The notes below the pieces were generated by a model. That model was not told the DNA's origin, did no database searches, and saw only the letters and a program-made list of their open reading frames with translations. A program made the position numbers and the translations under genes. Shown one piece after another: positions 41,320 through 50,793 of a DNA stretch of 64,000 nt. This stretch comes from Burkholderiaceae bacterium. GTDB taxonomy: Bacteria; Pseudomonadota; Gammaproteobacteria; Burkholderiales; Burkholderiaceae_C. The stretch lies in NCBI GenBank assembly GCA_004323695.1, contig SCRU01000059.1:62001-126000 (forward strand), written 5' to 3'. Positions within the stretch are counted from its first letter, which is position 1. Every line of letters begins with the position of its first letter.

Positions 41320-42576
41320 TCAGGTTGGAGCTGGCTTGTGCCAAGTGCCCACAACGGATTGCTCAACCAGGTCGACGAAAGCGTCGTAGGCGTCGGCAGC
41401 TCGCTTGTACGTTCTGGCGGATCCTTCATACTTCTGAACGTCATAGACCGTGGCAAATTCGGCCGCTTTGTTACTGGTCACGCTGGTCTTGGGGATCTCG
41501 ACCGGGAGCATGTATTCACCGTAGGTTGCCGCGATCCACTGGCGCACAGCTGGCATTGCGGGGTCAGTAGGATCGACACGACTCAAGAGAACGTGCAGGA
41601 AGTCGAACGACTTGCCCGCGTGACCTGCGCCCTGCGCGTCCAGGTTTCCGCCGAGATCCGCAAGCAACGACCAGAACTGCGCCGACGAGGCGAAGTCAAG
41701 TCCGGACGGTGGCACCGGTACGATGATGCCGTTGGCGGCCCAAAGCGCGTTGATTGTGACATACGACAGGGAAGGGGGCGTGTCGATGACGATGACGTCG
41801 TAGAGGTCGCGAACGCTCTCCAGGCCCGCATTCAACACGTCCCAGAACCTGGCCTCCCGGTCCTGCATCTGGCGCGCCGGAAGGGCAAACTCGGCGCTGA
41901 AGAGAAATGGCGCCGCGGCGACCAGGTCGATGCCGTCCCAGTAGGTCGACCGGATTGCGTAACGAATGTCGGTTTTCGAGCCGTCGCATAACGGCGCGAT
42001 GGTCATATCCTCGGCCACCTCGGCCTCGGGCAGGATGCCGTGCAGGGTAGTCAGCGACCCTTGAGGGTCGGTATCAATCGCCAGCACCCGGTGGCCCCGC
42101 ATGCTCAGGCCCTGGGCGATGACCATCGCGGTTGTAGTCTTGGCAACCCCACCCTTGAAGTTGCCAACCGCTATCGTGAACGCCTTCTTACCGGCTGGAC
42201 GCATCTTGTCGGCTCGGTACGTCCGCGTCCAGGTTCTGAGATCGGAGAGGCTGAAGGATCTCTTGCCCCTGGCTTTGAGCATCTGTCCAACAGGCAAGTC
42301 CCCCTTGGTAATGCGGTAGTCGAGGTGCGATTTATCAACACCGCACAACGCCGCCATTTGAGCCGTGGAGAAGGTTGGTGAAATCTTGCGCGCCTCGGGG
42401 GCCAGCAGCCGGCCACGAATTTGCTCAACCATGGAGCCGGCTCGCTCTGCGAGCGCAGAGATCGTCCCGATCGTAATGCCTGCAGATGTCGAAGCGGGGA
42501 GGGCGGTCTGAGTGGAAACCTGGTTGCCAGCTTCAGCCATCTGATCTTCAATAGCCATGCGATCTTCCAAATTCAT
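41320..42576 (-). CDS. parA: ParA partition ATPase with N-terminal helix-turn-helix
   Basis: This encodes 418 residues. Residues about 60-120 (FSTAQMAALCGVDKSHLDYR) form a MerR-like helix-turn-helix, as in type Ia ParA proteins that also repress their promoter. The deviant Walker A is NFKGGVAKTTT (about 141-151), with DTDPQGS (A' box) and VIVIDTPPS (Walker B) behind. ParA binds nucleoid DNA when ATP-bound and moves ParB-parS complexes. The start at 42576 is an ATG beyond which lies the AT-rich leader shared with the replication origin region. An imperfect parS copy lies within its first codons. Confidence 0.9.
   Translation of the reverse strand: MNLEDRMAIEDQMAEAGNQVSTQTALPASTSAGITIGTISALAERAGSMVEQIRGRLLAPEARKISPTFSTAQMAALCGVDKSHLDYRITKGDLPVGQMLKARGKRSFSLSDLRTWTRTYRADKMRPAGKKAFTIAVGNFKGGVAKTTTAMVIAQGLSMRGHRVLAIDTDPQGSLTTLHGILPEAEVAEDMTIAPLCDGSKTDIRYAIRSTYWDGIDLVAAAPFLFSAEFALPARQMQDREARFWDVLNAGLESVRDLYDVIVIDTPPSLSYVTINALWAANGIIVPVPPSGLDFASSAQFWSLLADLGGNLDAQGAGHAGKSFDFLHVLLSRVDPTDPAMPAVRQWIAATYGEYMLPVEIPKTSVTSNKAAEFATVYDVQKYEGSARTYKRAADAYDAFVDLVEQSVVGTWHKPAPT
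42512..42530. promoter_or_regulatory. Imperfect parS copy inside parA
   Basis: GTGGAAACCTGGTTGCCAG differs from the palindrome at two positions in the right arm. It encodes residues GNQVST near the ParA N-terminus. Confidence 0.45.
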
Positions 42577-42770
42577 TAGAATATGGCAATTCTAAGAGAA
42601 TCTGCTGAATCGTCAAATACTGGGCCTAACCGGAGCTTCGAATTGTGAGAGAAATTGGGAATCTGCCCCGGAGTGGGCGCTGGACACGCCCACAAGCTGC
42701 TCAGAACACTCGCGCAAAGCTGTTTCTTGACCATTGAAGTCACTGGGCCCGGGCCGAACCCCCGTGAATT

Positions 42771-42890
42771 CCCATCTCCACTCACATCAAACCCCAAGCA
42801 ATCTCACGTAAGCCCGCGGCAATTCCCAATGGATCTCACAGAAACCCCCATATCCACTCACATTGATTCCCATATCCACTCACATATTCT
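42771..42890 (+). repeat. oriV: Five 22-bp iterons, probable replication origin
   Basis: Units start at 42771, 42793, 42825, 42847 and 42869. All begin with CCCA and carry T-C-C/T-C-A-C in the same place; the last two are near-identical (CCCATATCCACTCACAT). Spacing is 22 bases except for a 32-base step between units 2 and 3. They lie 210-330 bases before the Rep start, as iterons usually do. Confidence 0.8.
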
Positions 42891-43101
42891 GTCGTAAGCA
42901 ATTGAAATCTATGGGAAATTTCAGAATTCAAACTGTCCAATCTCCCAAGTGTATTCCTTCAAACAAACAAGGCGTCCGAGGTCGGCCGTCAATGTAAAGG
43001 TGAATTGACGAATTCACAATAGGCCGGCATCATGTGATCCAGCACAAAAAGGCAACTCATTGAAAACCGACGGCGGCCAGGAGCAAGAAGGTCCGGCAAG
43101 G

Positions 43102-44457
43102 ATGCCGGCCACCACAGCAAAGGCCCAGCAATCCCTTGCCGAGGCGCAGCGCTTGGCCAAGGCCAATGAGGCGATCGCCATTCGTCCCAAGCGCGGTCGC
43201 CTGACCCTGCTGTCGCGCCGGCTCTATAACGCCCTGCTTTATCACGCGCAACGTCAAGGGGTGGACAAGCCCGTTTACACGTTGGCGTTGGGGGAGCTCA
43301 TCGGCAGCGCCCACTTCACCTCGAACAACACCGAACTCCTCAAAACCCACCTGCGCGACATGCAGGCCACCACGATTGAATGGTCGACGAGCGCAGGTGG
43401 GGCGCAGCGCTGGGTCTCAACCCAGCTGATCGGCACAGTGACGATCGAGGAGCCCGGAGTAGGGCGCTCATGCACGATCACCTGGCGGTACCCAGACGAG
43501 ATCCGGGAGCGCCTGGTCAAGCCCATGCAGTACACCTCGATCATGCTGGCCATCAGCAGCGAGATGCGCAGCTACGCCGCGGCAGTGATGTACGAACTCG
43601 GCGCGCGCTACCTGACTTCCCCGGGACGCCTGACCATGCGCGAGGATGTGGTGTGGTGGGCCGCCGTCCTGACCGGACGCAGCGACATCAAGGAGGTCGA
43701 CTATCGATTTCTCAAGCGCGACGTCATCAGCAAGGCGCTCGCCGAACTCGATGCGCTGTGCACTGAATTCAGCCTGGAGTTGATCGAACACAAACGTGGC
43801 CGCAAAGTCGAGGAGATTCAGTTCAAGGTCGCACCAAAAGCGCAGCAGCACTTGGGCGGAATCAATGATGCCTTCAAGAATGTGTTCGATCTGGAGCTGG
43901 TGGGCAAACTCACAGAGCTGGGGCTCAAGCGAGAGGATGCGCAGGACATCTACGCAACGACCGACGAGGGGCAGCTGCGCAGCGCGCTGGAACACGTACA
44001 GCAGCGCCTGCGCAGCCAGACGCTGCCGACACTCAAATCCCCTGCCGCTTACTTCAAGGACGCATTGAAGAAGGGTTACGCAGGACTGAAAGAGGCCTCG
44101 CCGCAGATCGGCGGGATAAGCCACCAGGCCAAGAAACCTGACCAGGCGCCAGTGACCGAGGGCCAGCGCGCGCGGCGGATCCGGGAGCTTTGGGATAACG
44201 ATCGGATGCAGCAGGCGAGGGCGCTTTACCAAGAGATGCAGGATGCTCAGCAGGCCGCCCATCGGGAACGCTTTGGGCAAGAGAAATTGGCCGAGCTTGC
44301 TGCGCCTATCGCCAACGCCTGGCTCAAGGATGGGCCCGCCAGCAGGATCGCGGCATCAACCTTCTTCCGCTGGCTGGCGCACAACACCTGGCCAGAGGAG
44401 CCTACGGACAAGGTTTTGCTGGATTTTGCGCTGGCGCGTGGGGTAGAGGGGATGTAG
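43102..44457 (+). CDS. Rep_3/RepB-family replication initiator
   Basis: This encodes 451 residues from the ATG at 43102; a TTG at 43060 would add 14 residues. Two winged-helix domains of the Rep_3 type occupy about residues 30-275: LTLLSRRLYNALLYHAQRQG at the start, PMQYTSIMLAISSEMRSYAA in the middle, and a YRFLKRDVISKALAELDAL recognition helix. The C-terminal 180 residues are helical and charged and go beyond the usual family length. Such proteins bind iterons as monomers to open the origin. The iterons lie upstream and parAB on the other side, a standard replication-partition core. Confidence 0.85.
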   Translation: MPATTAKAQQSLAEAQRLAKANEAIAIRPKRGRLTLLSRRLYNALLYHAQRQGVDKPVYTLALGELIGSAHFTSNNTELLKTHLRDMQATTIEWSTSAGGAQRWVSTQLIGTVTIEEPGVGRSCTITWRYPDEIRERLVKPMQYTSIMLAISSEMRSYAAAVMYELGARYLTSPGRLTMREDVVWWAAVLTGRSDIKEVDYRFLKRDVISKALAELDALCTEFSLELIEHKRGRKVEEIQFKVAPKAQQHLGGINDAFKNVFDLELVGKLTELGLKREDAQDIYATTDEGQLRSALEHVQQRLRSQTLPTLKSPAAYFKDALKKGYAGLKEASPQIGGISHQAKKPDQAPVTEGQRARRIRELWDNDRMQQARALYQEMQDAQQAAHRERFGQEKLAELAAPIANAWLKDGPASRIAASTFFRWLAHNTWPEEPTDKVLLDFALARGVEGM

Positions 44458-44488
44458 GTTGGGACTCAGCATCCACCCGAGGGTCGCT

Positions 44489-44812
44489 TCATTCGTGGGG
44501 CGAGCTGACCAGCTGAGTGAAAAGGCTGCGCTGCCCGGATGACTCAAACCTCGCTGTGTGACAGCTGGGGCAGAGATGACGATTGCGACCGACCTGAGCA
44601 GCGTGGCGCTCGCACAGGGAGCGATCACAAGTGCCAGTGTCGTTGTAATCGCCCTGACGTTCAGGCGGGGGCGGTCCGTCGCACTGGAACTCGCTCGGGT
44701 AAGCGCACGCCACCGATTTTCCATCAATCCAAATCTGCGCACCGCAGGGCGCCGGCAGATTGGTGCCCTTCATGTGGATCCAGCCAAAGGCTTCGTTGCG
44801 GTACGTTGGCAT
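44489..44812 (-). CDS. Small zinc-binding-type protein
   Basis: This encodes 107 residues from the ATG at 44812 with GGAGG upstream. It contains several Cys and His in zinc-ribbon-like spacing: GTCDRSLCERHA (about residues 64-75) and RNRHLCPSCHTARF (about 79-93). Small phage and plasmid proteins with this CxxxxC...CxxC pattern occur widely, without known function. It lies 10 bases after the ribonucleotide reductase stop and runs on the same strand, so it probably shares the transcript. Confidence 0.65.
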   Translation of the reverse strand: MPTYRNEAFGWIHMKGTNLPAPCGAQIWIDGKSVACAYPSEFQCDGPPPPERQGDYNDTGTCDRSLCERHAAQVGRNRHLCPSCHTARFESSGQRSLFTQLVSSPHE

Positions 44813-44822
44813 CCTGCCTCCA

Positions 44823-47774
44823 TCACCCGCACTGCCCAACGTGGCCGCAAGAAGTGCAGAAATCGCAGCCATCCTTCTTGATCATGGTGTGGTTGTGGCA
44901 CTCGGGGCAGGCACGCCCGGCTTGCGCCACCACCCCGTTGTGAGCATGCTCGGCGGCCGGCTCTGCGGGAGAGGCCAGCACACCCATGTCACGCAGGGGG
45001 TAGCCTTCTTCGCTGAGGACTCCCAAAAGCGCGTAACGGTGGATGATGAGCCTGGCAAGGTAGGCCACAGTGGACGGCCACGTCTGCTGGCGCCGCTCGC
45101 CTTCGGGCAAGCCAGGCACAAAGGCCATGAAGCTGCCCAGGGGCTCGGCATAGTTGAGCAGCTTGCGCAGCTTCATCCCGATCCAGGCTGGATCGATCAC
45201 CCGCATGTCCAGCGATAGAAGGCGGGCCAGGCCGTCGAGCGCGCGCGGGTAATTGCCTGAGAACCCAACCGCACAGGGGCGCGTGACCGTGCCGCCGTCG
45301 GGGCCTGGAAGGGTGACCTCCTTGAGCATGAGGGTGAAGGCCTCGCCGGTGGCCGGGTTGTCCACGTCCACGGCCCAGGCCAGCGTCCCCGACGTGCTCG
45401 TCATTGGTTCATTGCGGCTGAACATGGCGTCCAGCACCGGTGTGGGCTCGCTGACTCCTGGCACGGGCAGGGCCTTGAGCTGCTCGCAGCGCCAGCGAAT
45501 GACGGCCGCGGTGGCGGCCACCACACCGGGGAACAAGCGCTTCTCACCATTGGGCGGGAAGGCCATCTCGAAGGGGCGCTCTTCCGCAACCGTGGCCAGG
45601 GCATCGAGCTTGAGCTGCAGCCACGCCGGGTCGTTTGCCCGCAGATCCATGGACAGGGTTTTCGCCAAGGCGCCCAGTCCGCGCGGCTGTTCCGTACCGT
45701 TTACCCACACCTCGAAGGGCTGGGCGGGGCCGCCGGCCTCGGGCGTGAGTTCTCCCACAAACAGCGCGAAATCCCCGAACGGGTGGTGCACCATGAAGGT
45801 CCAAGCCGGGTTTCCACCGGGCAGCTCGGGCCGGCCGGGCCAGCGCAGCGAAGACAGCACCGGCGCTGGCAGGCGATCCAGCGCCAGGCGGCGGTTCGCG
45901 TCGTCGATCTGCATGGGCGCCGCCACGGCAGCCGCAGGCGTTGTAGCAGGCGCCGCGCTCAGGACGGCACCCAGCACGCCGTTGGGCCGGTAGGTGGCCA
46001 ACCCCTTCAGTCCAGACTGCCAGGCCTGCATATACAGGTCCTGGAAGTCCTCGTAGGGATAGTCTTCAGGAACGTTGACCGTCTTGGAAATCGATGTGTC
46101 GATGAATGGCGCAACGGCCGCCACCATGGCCTCGTGGGCCTGTGCGCTCATCTCCAGCGCGGTCACGAAAGCCGGGGTCAGTGGCGCGTCCTCACCCTTG
46201 ATGTGCCGATACAAACGCCACGCGTGGTCTTCCACCGAGTATTCCCGGCTGCTGCCGTCCGTCATGCGCTTCTTGCGAGAGTAGCTCCAGCTGAAGGCCG
46301 GCTCAATGCCGTTGCTGGCGTTGTCGGCGAACGCCAAGCTGATCGTGCCCGTGGGGGCAATCGACAGAAGGTGCGAGTTGCGCAGGCCGTGCTCGCGAAT
46401 GCGGTCCTTCAGGGTTTGCGGCAGTCGAGATGCGAACGCAGGCCTGCGCAGGTACATATCCGCGTTGAACAGCGGAAAGGCCCCGCGCTCGATGGCCAGC
46501 TCCACGGAGGCCTCGTAGGCCGTGTCGCGCATGACCTCCGAGATTCGCTGGGCCATCAACCGCGCTTCCTGGGTGTCGTAATGCAAGCCCAGCATGATCA
46601 GCGCATCGCCCAGGCCCGTGAAGCCCAGACCAACGCGGCGTTTGCTGCGGGCCTCATTTTGCTGCTGCGGCAGCGGCCATACGGTCGCATCCAGCACGTT
46701 GTCCAGCATGCGGATCGCCACGCCCACGACCCGCGAGAACCCGGCGGAGTCGAATCTCGCACCTTCTTCAAACGGACTCAGGATGAACCGGGTCAGGTCG
46801 ATCGAGCCCAGGCAGCAGCAACCGTAGGGCGGCAGAGGCTGCTCGGCGCAGGGGTTGGTGCTGGAGATGGTCTCGCAATACGACAGGTTGTTGTCGCTGT
46901 TCATCTTGTCCAGGAACAACACCCCCGGCTCGGCGTGATCATAGGTCGAACGCATGATCTGGTCCCACAGACTGCGCGCGGGCAGTGTGCGGTAAACCCA
47001 TTGTTCCTCACCGCCATACTGCGTGGTGCGATATGCGCCGGCATCTTTTTGCGCGAGCCCAGGTTCTGCACGGTGCACCAGTCGGACCTCCAGATCATTC
47101 TGCACCGCATGCATGAAACTGTCGGTGACACCCACTGAAATGTTGAAGTTCGTCAGACTGCCAGTGTCCTTAGCGTGGATGAATTCTTCGATGTCGGGGT
47201 GATCGCAGCGCAGCACTCCCATCTGGGCGCCGCGGCGCGCTCCCGCCGATTCAACGGTCTCACACGAGCGGTCGAACACGCGCATGTAGCTCACCGGCCC
47301 GGAAGCGCTGCTTTGCGTGCTGCCGACCCATGCGCCGCGCGGGCGAATGCGGGAGAAGTCATAGCCGACGCCGCCACCGCGGCGCATGGTCTCCGCCGCT
47401 TCCGTCAAGGCTGTGTAGATGCCAGGGAAGCCATCTTCCACATTGGAGATCGAGTCCCCAACCGGCTGCACGAAGCAGTTGATCAAGGTGGCGGTCAGGT
47501 CGGTGCCGGCCGCCGACTGGATGCGCCCGGCCGGCAGGAACCCCTGCTGCAGCGCCTCCATGAATTTCGCCTCCCAGGCGGCACGCTGCTCGGGCTCCTC
47601 GATTTGCGCCAGGGCATGGGCCACGCGCCGGTTCACATCGGCAATCGTCTGCTCATCGCCCTTGCTGTATTTCTCCAGCAAGACCTCGCGGCTGATGGGT
47701 TGAGCGGCAAGTGCCAGGGGATCTGCGGCCTTTTGCGTCTTCGTGGCCGTCTTGGCCAATGCGGTGGAAGTCAT
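44823..47774 (-). CDS. nrdJ: Class II (adenosylcobalamin-dependent) ribonucleotide reductase
   Basis: This encodes 983 residues. It reduces ribonucleotides to deoxyribonucleotides using adenosylcobalamin to make the thiyl radical, in the cytoplasm, aerobically or not. Seen in order: [12 protein letters not shown] (first active-site Cys), [20 protein letters not shown] (about 300-320, catalytic Cys and Glu), [12 protein letters not shown] (about 471, phosphate loop), and a C-terminal zinc ribbon [20 protein letters not shown] (about 955-983). Between residues about 640 and 930 two similar insertions (both with [23 protein letters not shown] then DPAW) look like repeated TSCPD-type domains. It is longer than many NrdJ proteins because of these. 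A plasmid-borne copy could supply dNTPs for plasmid replication. Confidence 0.92.
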   Translation of the reverse strand: MTSTALAKTATKTQKAADPLALAAQPISREVLLEKYSKGDEQTIADVNRRVAHALAQIEEPEQRAAWEAKFMEALQQGFLPAGRIQSAAGTDLTATLINCFVQPVGDSISNVEDGFPGIYTALTEAAETMRRGGGVGYDFSRIRPRGAWVGSTQSSASGPVSYMRVFDRSCETVESAGARRGAQMGVLRCDHPDIEEFIHAKDTGSLTNFNISVGVTDSFMHAVQNDLEVRLVHRAEPGLAQKDAGAYRTTQYGGEEQWVYRTLPARSLWDQIMRSTYDHAEPGVLFLDKMNSDNNLSYCETISSTNPCAEQPLPPYGCCCLGSIDLTRFILSPFEEGARFDSAGFSRVVGVAIRMLDNVLDATVWPLPQQQNEARSKRRVGLGFTGLGDALIMLGLHYDTQEARLMAQRISEVMRDTAYEASVELAIERGAFPLFNADMYLRRPAFASRLPQTLKDRIREHGLRNSHLLSIAPTGTISLAFADNASNGIEPAFSWSYSRKKRMTDGSSREYSVEDHAWRLYRHIKGEDAPLTPAFVTALEMSAQAHEAMVAAVAPFIDTSISKTVNVPEDYPYEDFQDLYMQAWQSGLKGLATYRPNGVLGAVLSAAPATTPAAAVAAPMQIDDANRRLALDRLPAPVLSSLRWPGRPELPGGNPAWTFMVHHPFGDFALFVGELTPEAGGPAQPFEVWVNGTEQPRGLGALAKTLSMDLRANDPAWLQLKLDALATVAEERPFEMAFPPNGEKRLFPGVVAATAAVIRWRCEQLKALPVPGVSEPTPVLDAMFSRNEPMTSTSGTLAWAVDVDNPATGEAFTLMLKEVTLPGPDGGTVTRPCAVGFSGNYPRALDGLARLLSLDMRVIDPAWIGMKLRKLLNYAEPLGSFMAFVPGLPEGERRQQTWPSTVAYLARLIIHRYALLGVLSEEGYPLRDMGVLASPAEPAAEHAHNGVVAQAGRACPECHNHTMIKKDGCDFCTSCGHVGQCG

Positions 47775-48212
47775 TGAATTTTGCGGGGGCCCGATACCGG
47801 GATACCGGGGTGGGATAGCTTGCCGCGTCGAGCGCGACCCAATTCCGCATCCTTTTCTTGAGGTGGTGCTATCTACAGGGGAGGAAAATACTGGACAAAA
47901 CCTTCATCCTGGCGAGCCTGGGCATACAAGAAGTATTCCAGATCCACAATGCTTCGCGCAAGGTGTGATCGAAGAAATCGTGCGCCAGATCGTACATGAA
48001 TTGGTTTTTGCCGTAGTTTTGATACGCGCTAATGCGCGATCGGACAATAGTTTCCCATATCGGGTCGGAGCCGGCTGAAATTTTTGGCCCTCGAATTGTC
48101 GAGACTGTGCTGTGGCGTCAGAGCAACCTTGACCCTATACGTTCAATGCGCGTACTCTTCAGGAGTGGATTACCACAGCCGCGCCTCGGGCCGCAGAGGT
48201 TTTGGAGTCAAA
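47775..48212. other. Intergenic region upstream of nrdJ
   Basis: No gene seen. Near the nrdJ start the repeat CCCGGTATCCCGGTATCGGG occurs on the minus strand. A plus-strand TTGACC (48129-48134) with TACTCT 18 bases on could serve the 48213 gene. I looked for a cobalamin riboswitch core and an NrdR-type box and found neither. Confidence 0.5.
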
Positions 48213-48686
48213 ATGACCATCGAGTTGAAGACCTTCACCGTGGCTGAGCTGCACGCCCAACTCCAGGTTTTGATCGATCAGGGCAAGGGCGAGATTCCCA
48301 TCTGTGCCACCGACTGTCGTGCCTACTACCCATTCCAGGCATACACCGTGTCGAATCTATCTGGCTACACGGATGCATTCCTCATCTACGTTCGCCCCGA
48401 CGCCCACTTTGCCAAACGCAGCCCTTTGCCGCTCAATTGGGGACACGATCGAGTGGACCGCTGGAACAAAGAGGCAGACGAGATCAAACAGCGTTGCGGC
48501 GCATTTGCTGACAAGCACCTCGAAGCGGCGCCTTCCTCCTACACGATGAAAGCGGCTCTGGAGAAGATCTGGAACAGCGGTCATCCAGACGCCTCCTTGC
48601 ACGTCCCCGAGCTGGTCGGCATCACTGAGGCCGGCTTTAGCGACCGGCTTGTGGAAATCGCCGGCGACGCCCTGGGGCGACGTTGA
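48213..48686 (+). CDS. Hypothetical protein
   Basis: This encodes 157 residues from the ATG at 48213, preceded by GGAG. It is mixed alpha/beta: strands and helices around AELHAQLQVLIDQGKGEIPI, an aromatic stretch (YYPFQAYTVSNLSGYTDAFL), then helices. No signal or membrane segment. The downstream helix-turn-helix gene overlaps its stop. No family recognised. Confidence 0.6.
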   Translation: MTIELKTFTVAELHAQLQVLIDQGKGEIPICATDCRAYYPFQAYTVSNLSGYTDAFLIYVRPDAHFAKRSPLPLNWGHDRVDRWNKEADEIKQRCGAFADKHLEAAPSSYTMKAALEKIWNSGHPDASLHVPELVGITEAGFSDRLVEIAGDALGRR

Positions 48687-48949
48687 GCCTCGAGTTCGGA
48701 TCGCGGGAGTTCTCGGGCCCATCCCGCAACCCTTTGCCAAGCGAGGTGAGAGCCGCGAGGGAGGCGGCCGGGCTGACGCAAACTGAAGCCGCCGCCTTGG
48801 TGCACACGTCCTGTCGAACCTGGCAGCAATGGGAGGCGGGGGATCGCCGAATGCACCAGGCGTTCTGGGAGCTTTTCCGAATCAAGATTTCTACGCGCAG
48901 TGTTCGTATTTCCGCGCCCATCAAACCACATCGGAGTCAGCGAGCCTAA
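48683..48949 (+). CDS. Small XRE-type helix-turn-helix protein
   Basis: This encodes 88 residues from a TTG at 48683 that overlaps the previous stop by four bases; it may be the true start since no ATG lies before the domain. Residues about 20-62 (VRAAREAAGLTQTEAAALVH through WEAGDRRM) form a five-helix XRE/Cro-type DNA-binding domain. It is probably a transcription factor of the local unit or of the element. Its DNA target is not evident, but the recurrent TTGGTTCGTA sites are one candidate. Confidence 0.75.
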   Translation: MSLEFGSREFSGPSRNPLPSEVRAAREAAGLTQTEAAALVHTSCRTWQQWEAGDRRMHQAFWELFRIKISTRSVRISAPIKPHRSQRA

Positions 48950-49068
48950 AAAATAAATGTCATCAAGTCTAATGTTTCGGGTATTGTTGCGACCTGGATT
49001 TAATCCGCGACAGAACCACATAACGAAACATAGCGTCAACCCGATAAGGCCGGCGCGACTAAAAGACG

Positions 49069-50730
49069 ATGATTCTTTCAAAACCCCCGGGGTCGGTAGT
49101 TCGAGGCGAGAAGGTCGTCGACGCCACGCAACGGGCGAGCCAATTGCGTCAGGGGCTTGAAGAGTCAGCTCGTTCTCATGCGTTCAAATTCAATGCCCAA
49201 AACACCAGGGCAGCCGCTCCGATCACAACACCCCCTGCAGCCGGCTCCGTCAATTATGACGAGCACCAGCGTGAGCTGATTGCCGCTACCGACAGGGTTG
49301 TCATTGGGGAAGCAGTTGCCGGCTCCGGCAAAACCACTACGGCGATCGGTTTTGCCGCGGCGCGTTCCAAAGCACGTTTCCTTTATATGAGCTTCGGACG
49401 GGCCAACAGCGATGAGGCTCGCAGAAAGTTTGGGCCGAATGTGAAGGCCAGCACGACGCATGCCATCGCCTTTGCTGCCCTTGGTCATAAGTACAAGGAC
49501 CGACTTCCAAAATCCAGTTCGTGGCGGCCGCGAGAGATCGCCGAGGCTCTGGGCATCGAAAATCAAACTGCGGCGTGCGTGGCCCGCACGCTGGCTTCGT
49601 TTTACGCCAGCACTGACTCAGAGATCAATGAAAACCACCTGGGGAATCTGGGTAACTGGAATCTGACGCCCGTCGAACAGTCTCACGTTCTGGATCAAGC
49701 GCGAGTCGCTTGGACGAAAATCATTGAGCCTGGATCAAACCTGCCAGTAACCCACGACACTTACCTCAAGCTGTGGTCTCTTTCCAAGCCACGGCTCGAC
49801 TACGACTACATCATTCTGGACGAAGCCCAGGACACCAACCCCCTGACCGAGCAGCTAGTGCTGTCTCAACTGGATCACTGCAAGCTGCTTGCCATTGGGG
49901 ACCGCCACCAGTCGATCTACGGGTTTCGTGGCGCAACCAACGCCATGCAGAACCTGCGCTCAATTGAGGGCTCCAGGGTGGTGACGATGCCGCGCACCTG
50001 GCGTTTTGGGCCAAAGACAGCGGACATCGCCAACAAGCTGCTGCACAACCTCAAGGACGAATCGATTTCCATCATCGGCATGGGAAAGGATGGAGGCTGG
50101 AAGTCCCAGTCGACCCTGCTCACCAGGACCAACGCCGGCCTGTTCGATGAGGCGGTATCGCGCAAGGGCATAGGTCTTCACTGGCTGGGTGGTGTTGGCA
50201 ATTACAACCTGGCGATCATTCTTGATGCCCACAGCCTTTGGGCCGACGCCCGCCACGCGGTACGCGACCCGTTCATGAAGCGGTTCCGCTCCTGGAGTGA
50301 GGTGGTGGACTATGCGGAATCGACGAGGGACGCCGAAACGAAGATGCTGATCAAGGTGGTCGAACGCTACAAAAACGACACCCCGAAGCTCGTTGACCAG
50401 GTGATTAAGAACGAAGTGCGCGACGCCGCTGCGGCCAACATGGTGTTGACGACCGCCCACAAAGCCAAGGGCATGGAGTGGGACTGCGTGCGCATCGGCA
50501 ACGATTTCAATTTCCTATTCGAAGCCGAAGAAGAATTCTGCACGGAAGGCTGCCTGGCGCAAGAGACGCAACAAGAGGTCAACCTTCTGTACGTTGCCAT
50601 CACGCGCGCACGCCAGATGTGCATGCTCAACGACGAAACTCAGGAATGGCTCAAAGAGCTTCCCAAGCTGCAGGCCGATCGACTGCGATTGGCGGCTATG
50701 GGAGCGCAAGAGAGCGTGAGAACGCCTTAG
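49069..50730 (+). CDS. UvrD/Rep-family SF1 DNA helicase
   Basis: This encodes 553 residues. A 60-residue leader is followed by Walker A EAVAGSGKTTT (about 81-91), the Q-motif-like YDEHQRELI just before it, DEAQD (Walker B, about 249), GDRHQSIYGFRGA, TTAHKAKGMEWDCV and NLLYVAITRAR (motifs IV-VI). These define a 3'-5' UvrD-like helicase, smaller than UvrD and close in style to FBH1-type plasmid and phage helicases. It unwinds DNA, perhaps for plasmid replication or recombination. The gene begins after a leader that holds no other gene (48950-49068). Confidence 0.88.
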   Translation: MILSKPPGSVVRGEKVVDATQRASQLRQGLEESARSHAFKFNAQNTRAAAPITTPPAAGSVNYDEHQRELIAATDRVVIGEAVAGSGKTTTAIGFAAARSKARFLYMSFGRANSDEARRKFGPNVKASTTHAIAFAALGHKYKDRLPKSSSWRPREIAEALGIENQTAACVARTLASFYASTDSEINENHLGNLGNWNLTPVEQSHVLDQARVAWTKIIEPGSNLPVTHDTYLKLWSLSKPRLDYDYIILDEAQDTNPLTEQLVLSQLDHCKLLAIGDRHQSIYGFRGATNAMQNLRSIEGSRVVTMPRTWRFGPKTADIANKLLHNLKDESISIIGMGKDGGWKSQSTLLTRTNAGLFDEAVSRKGIGLHWLGGVGNYNLAIILDAHSLWADARHAVRDPFMKRFRSWSEVVDYAESTRDAETKMLIKVVERYKNDTPKLVDQVIKNEVRDAAAANMVLTTAHKAKGMEWDCVRIGNDFNFLFEAEEEFCTEGCLAQETQQEVNLLYVAITRARQMCMLNDETQEWLKELPKLQADRLRLAAMGAQESVRTP

Positions 50731-50793
50731 ACATTGCTGGCCAACCACGGTTTTTCATCACCAACGACTTTCATTTTCAACCAGGAGTAGCAC

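Noticed and set aside
45783-47138. A 451-codon open frame antisense to the ribonucleotide reductase gene
   Set aside because: It is the shadow of a GC-rich gene. The translation is Arg/His/Gly-rich with no domain, and the nrdJ frame has every expected motif.
47775-48050. Cobalamin riboswitch before the B12-dependent reductase
   Set aside because: I looked on the minus strand for the B12-box and core helices and did not find them.
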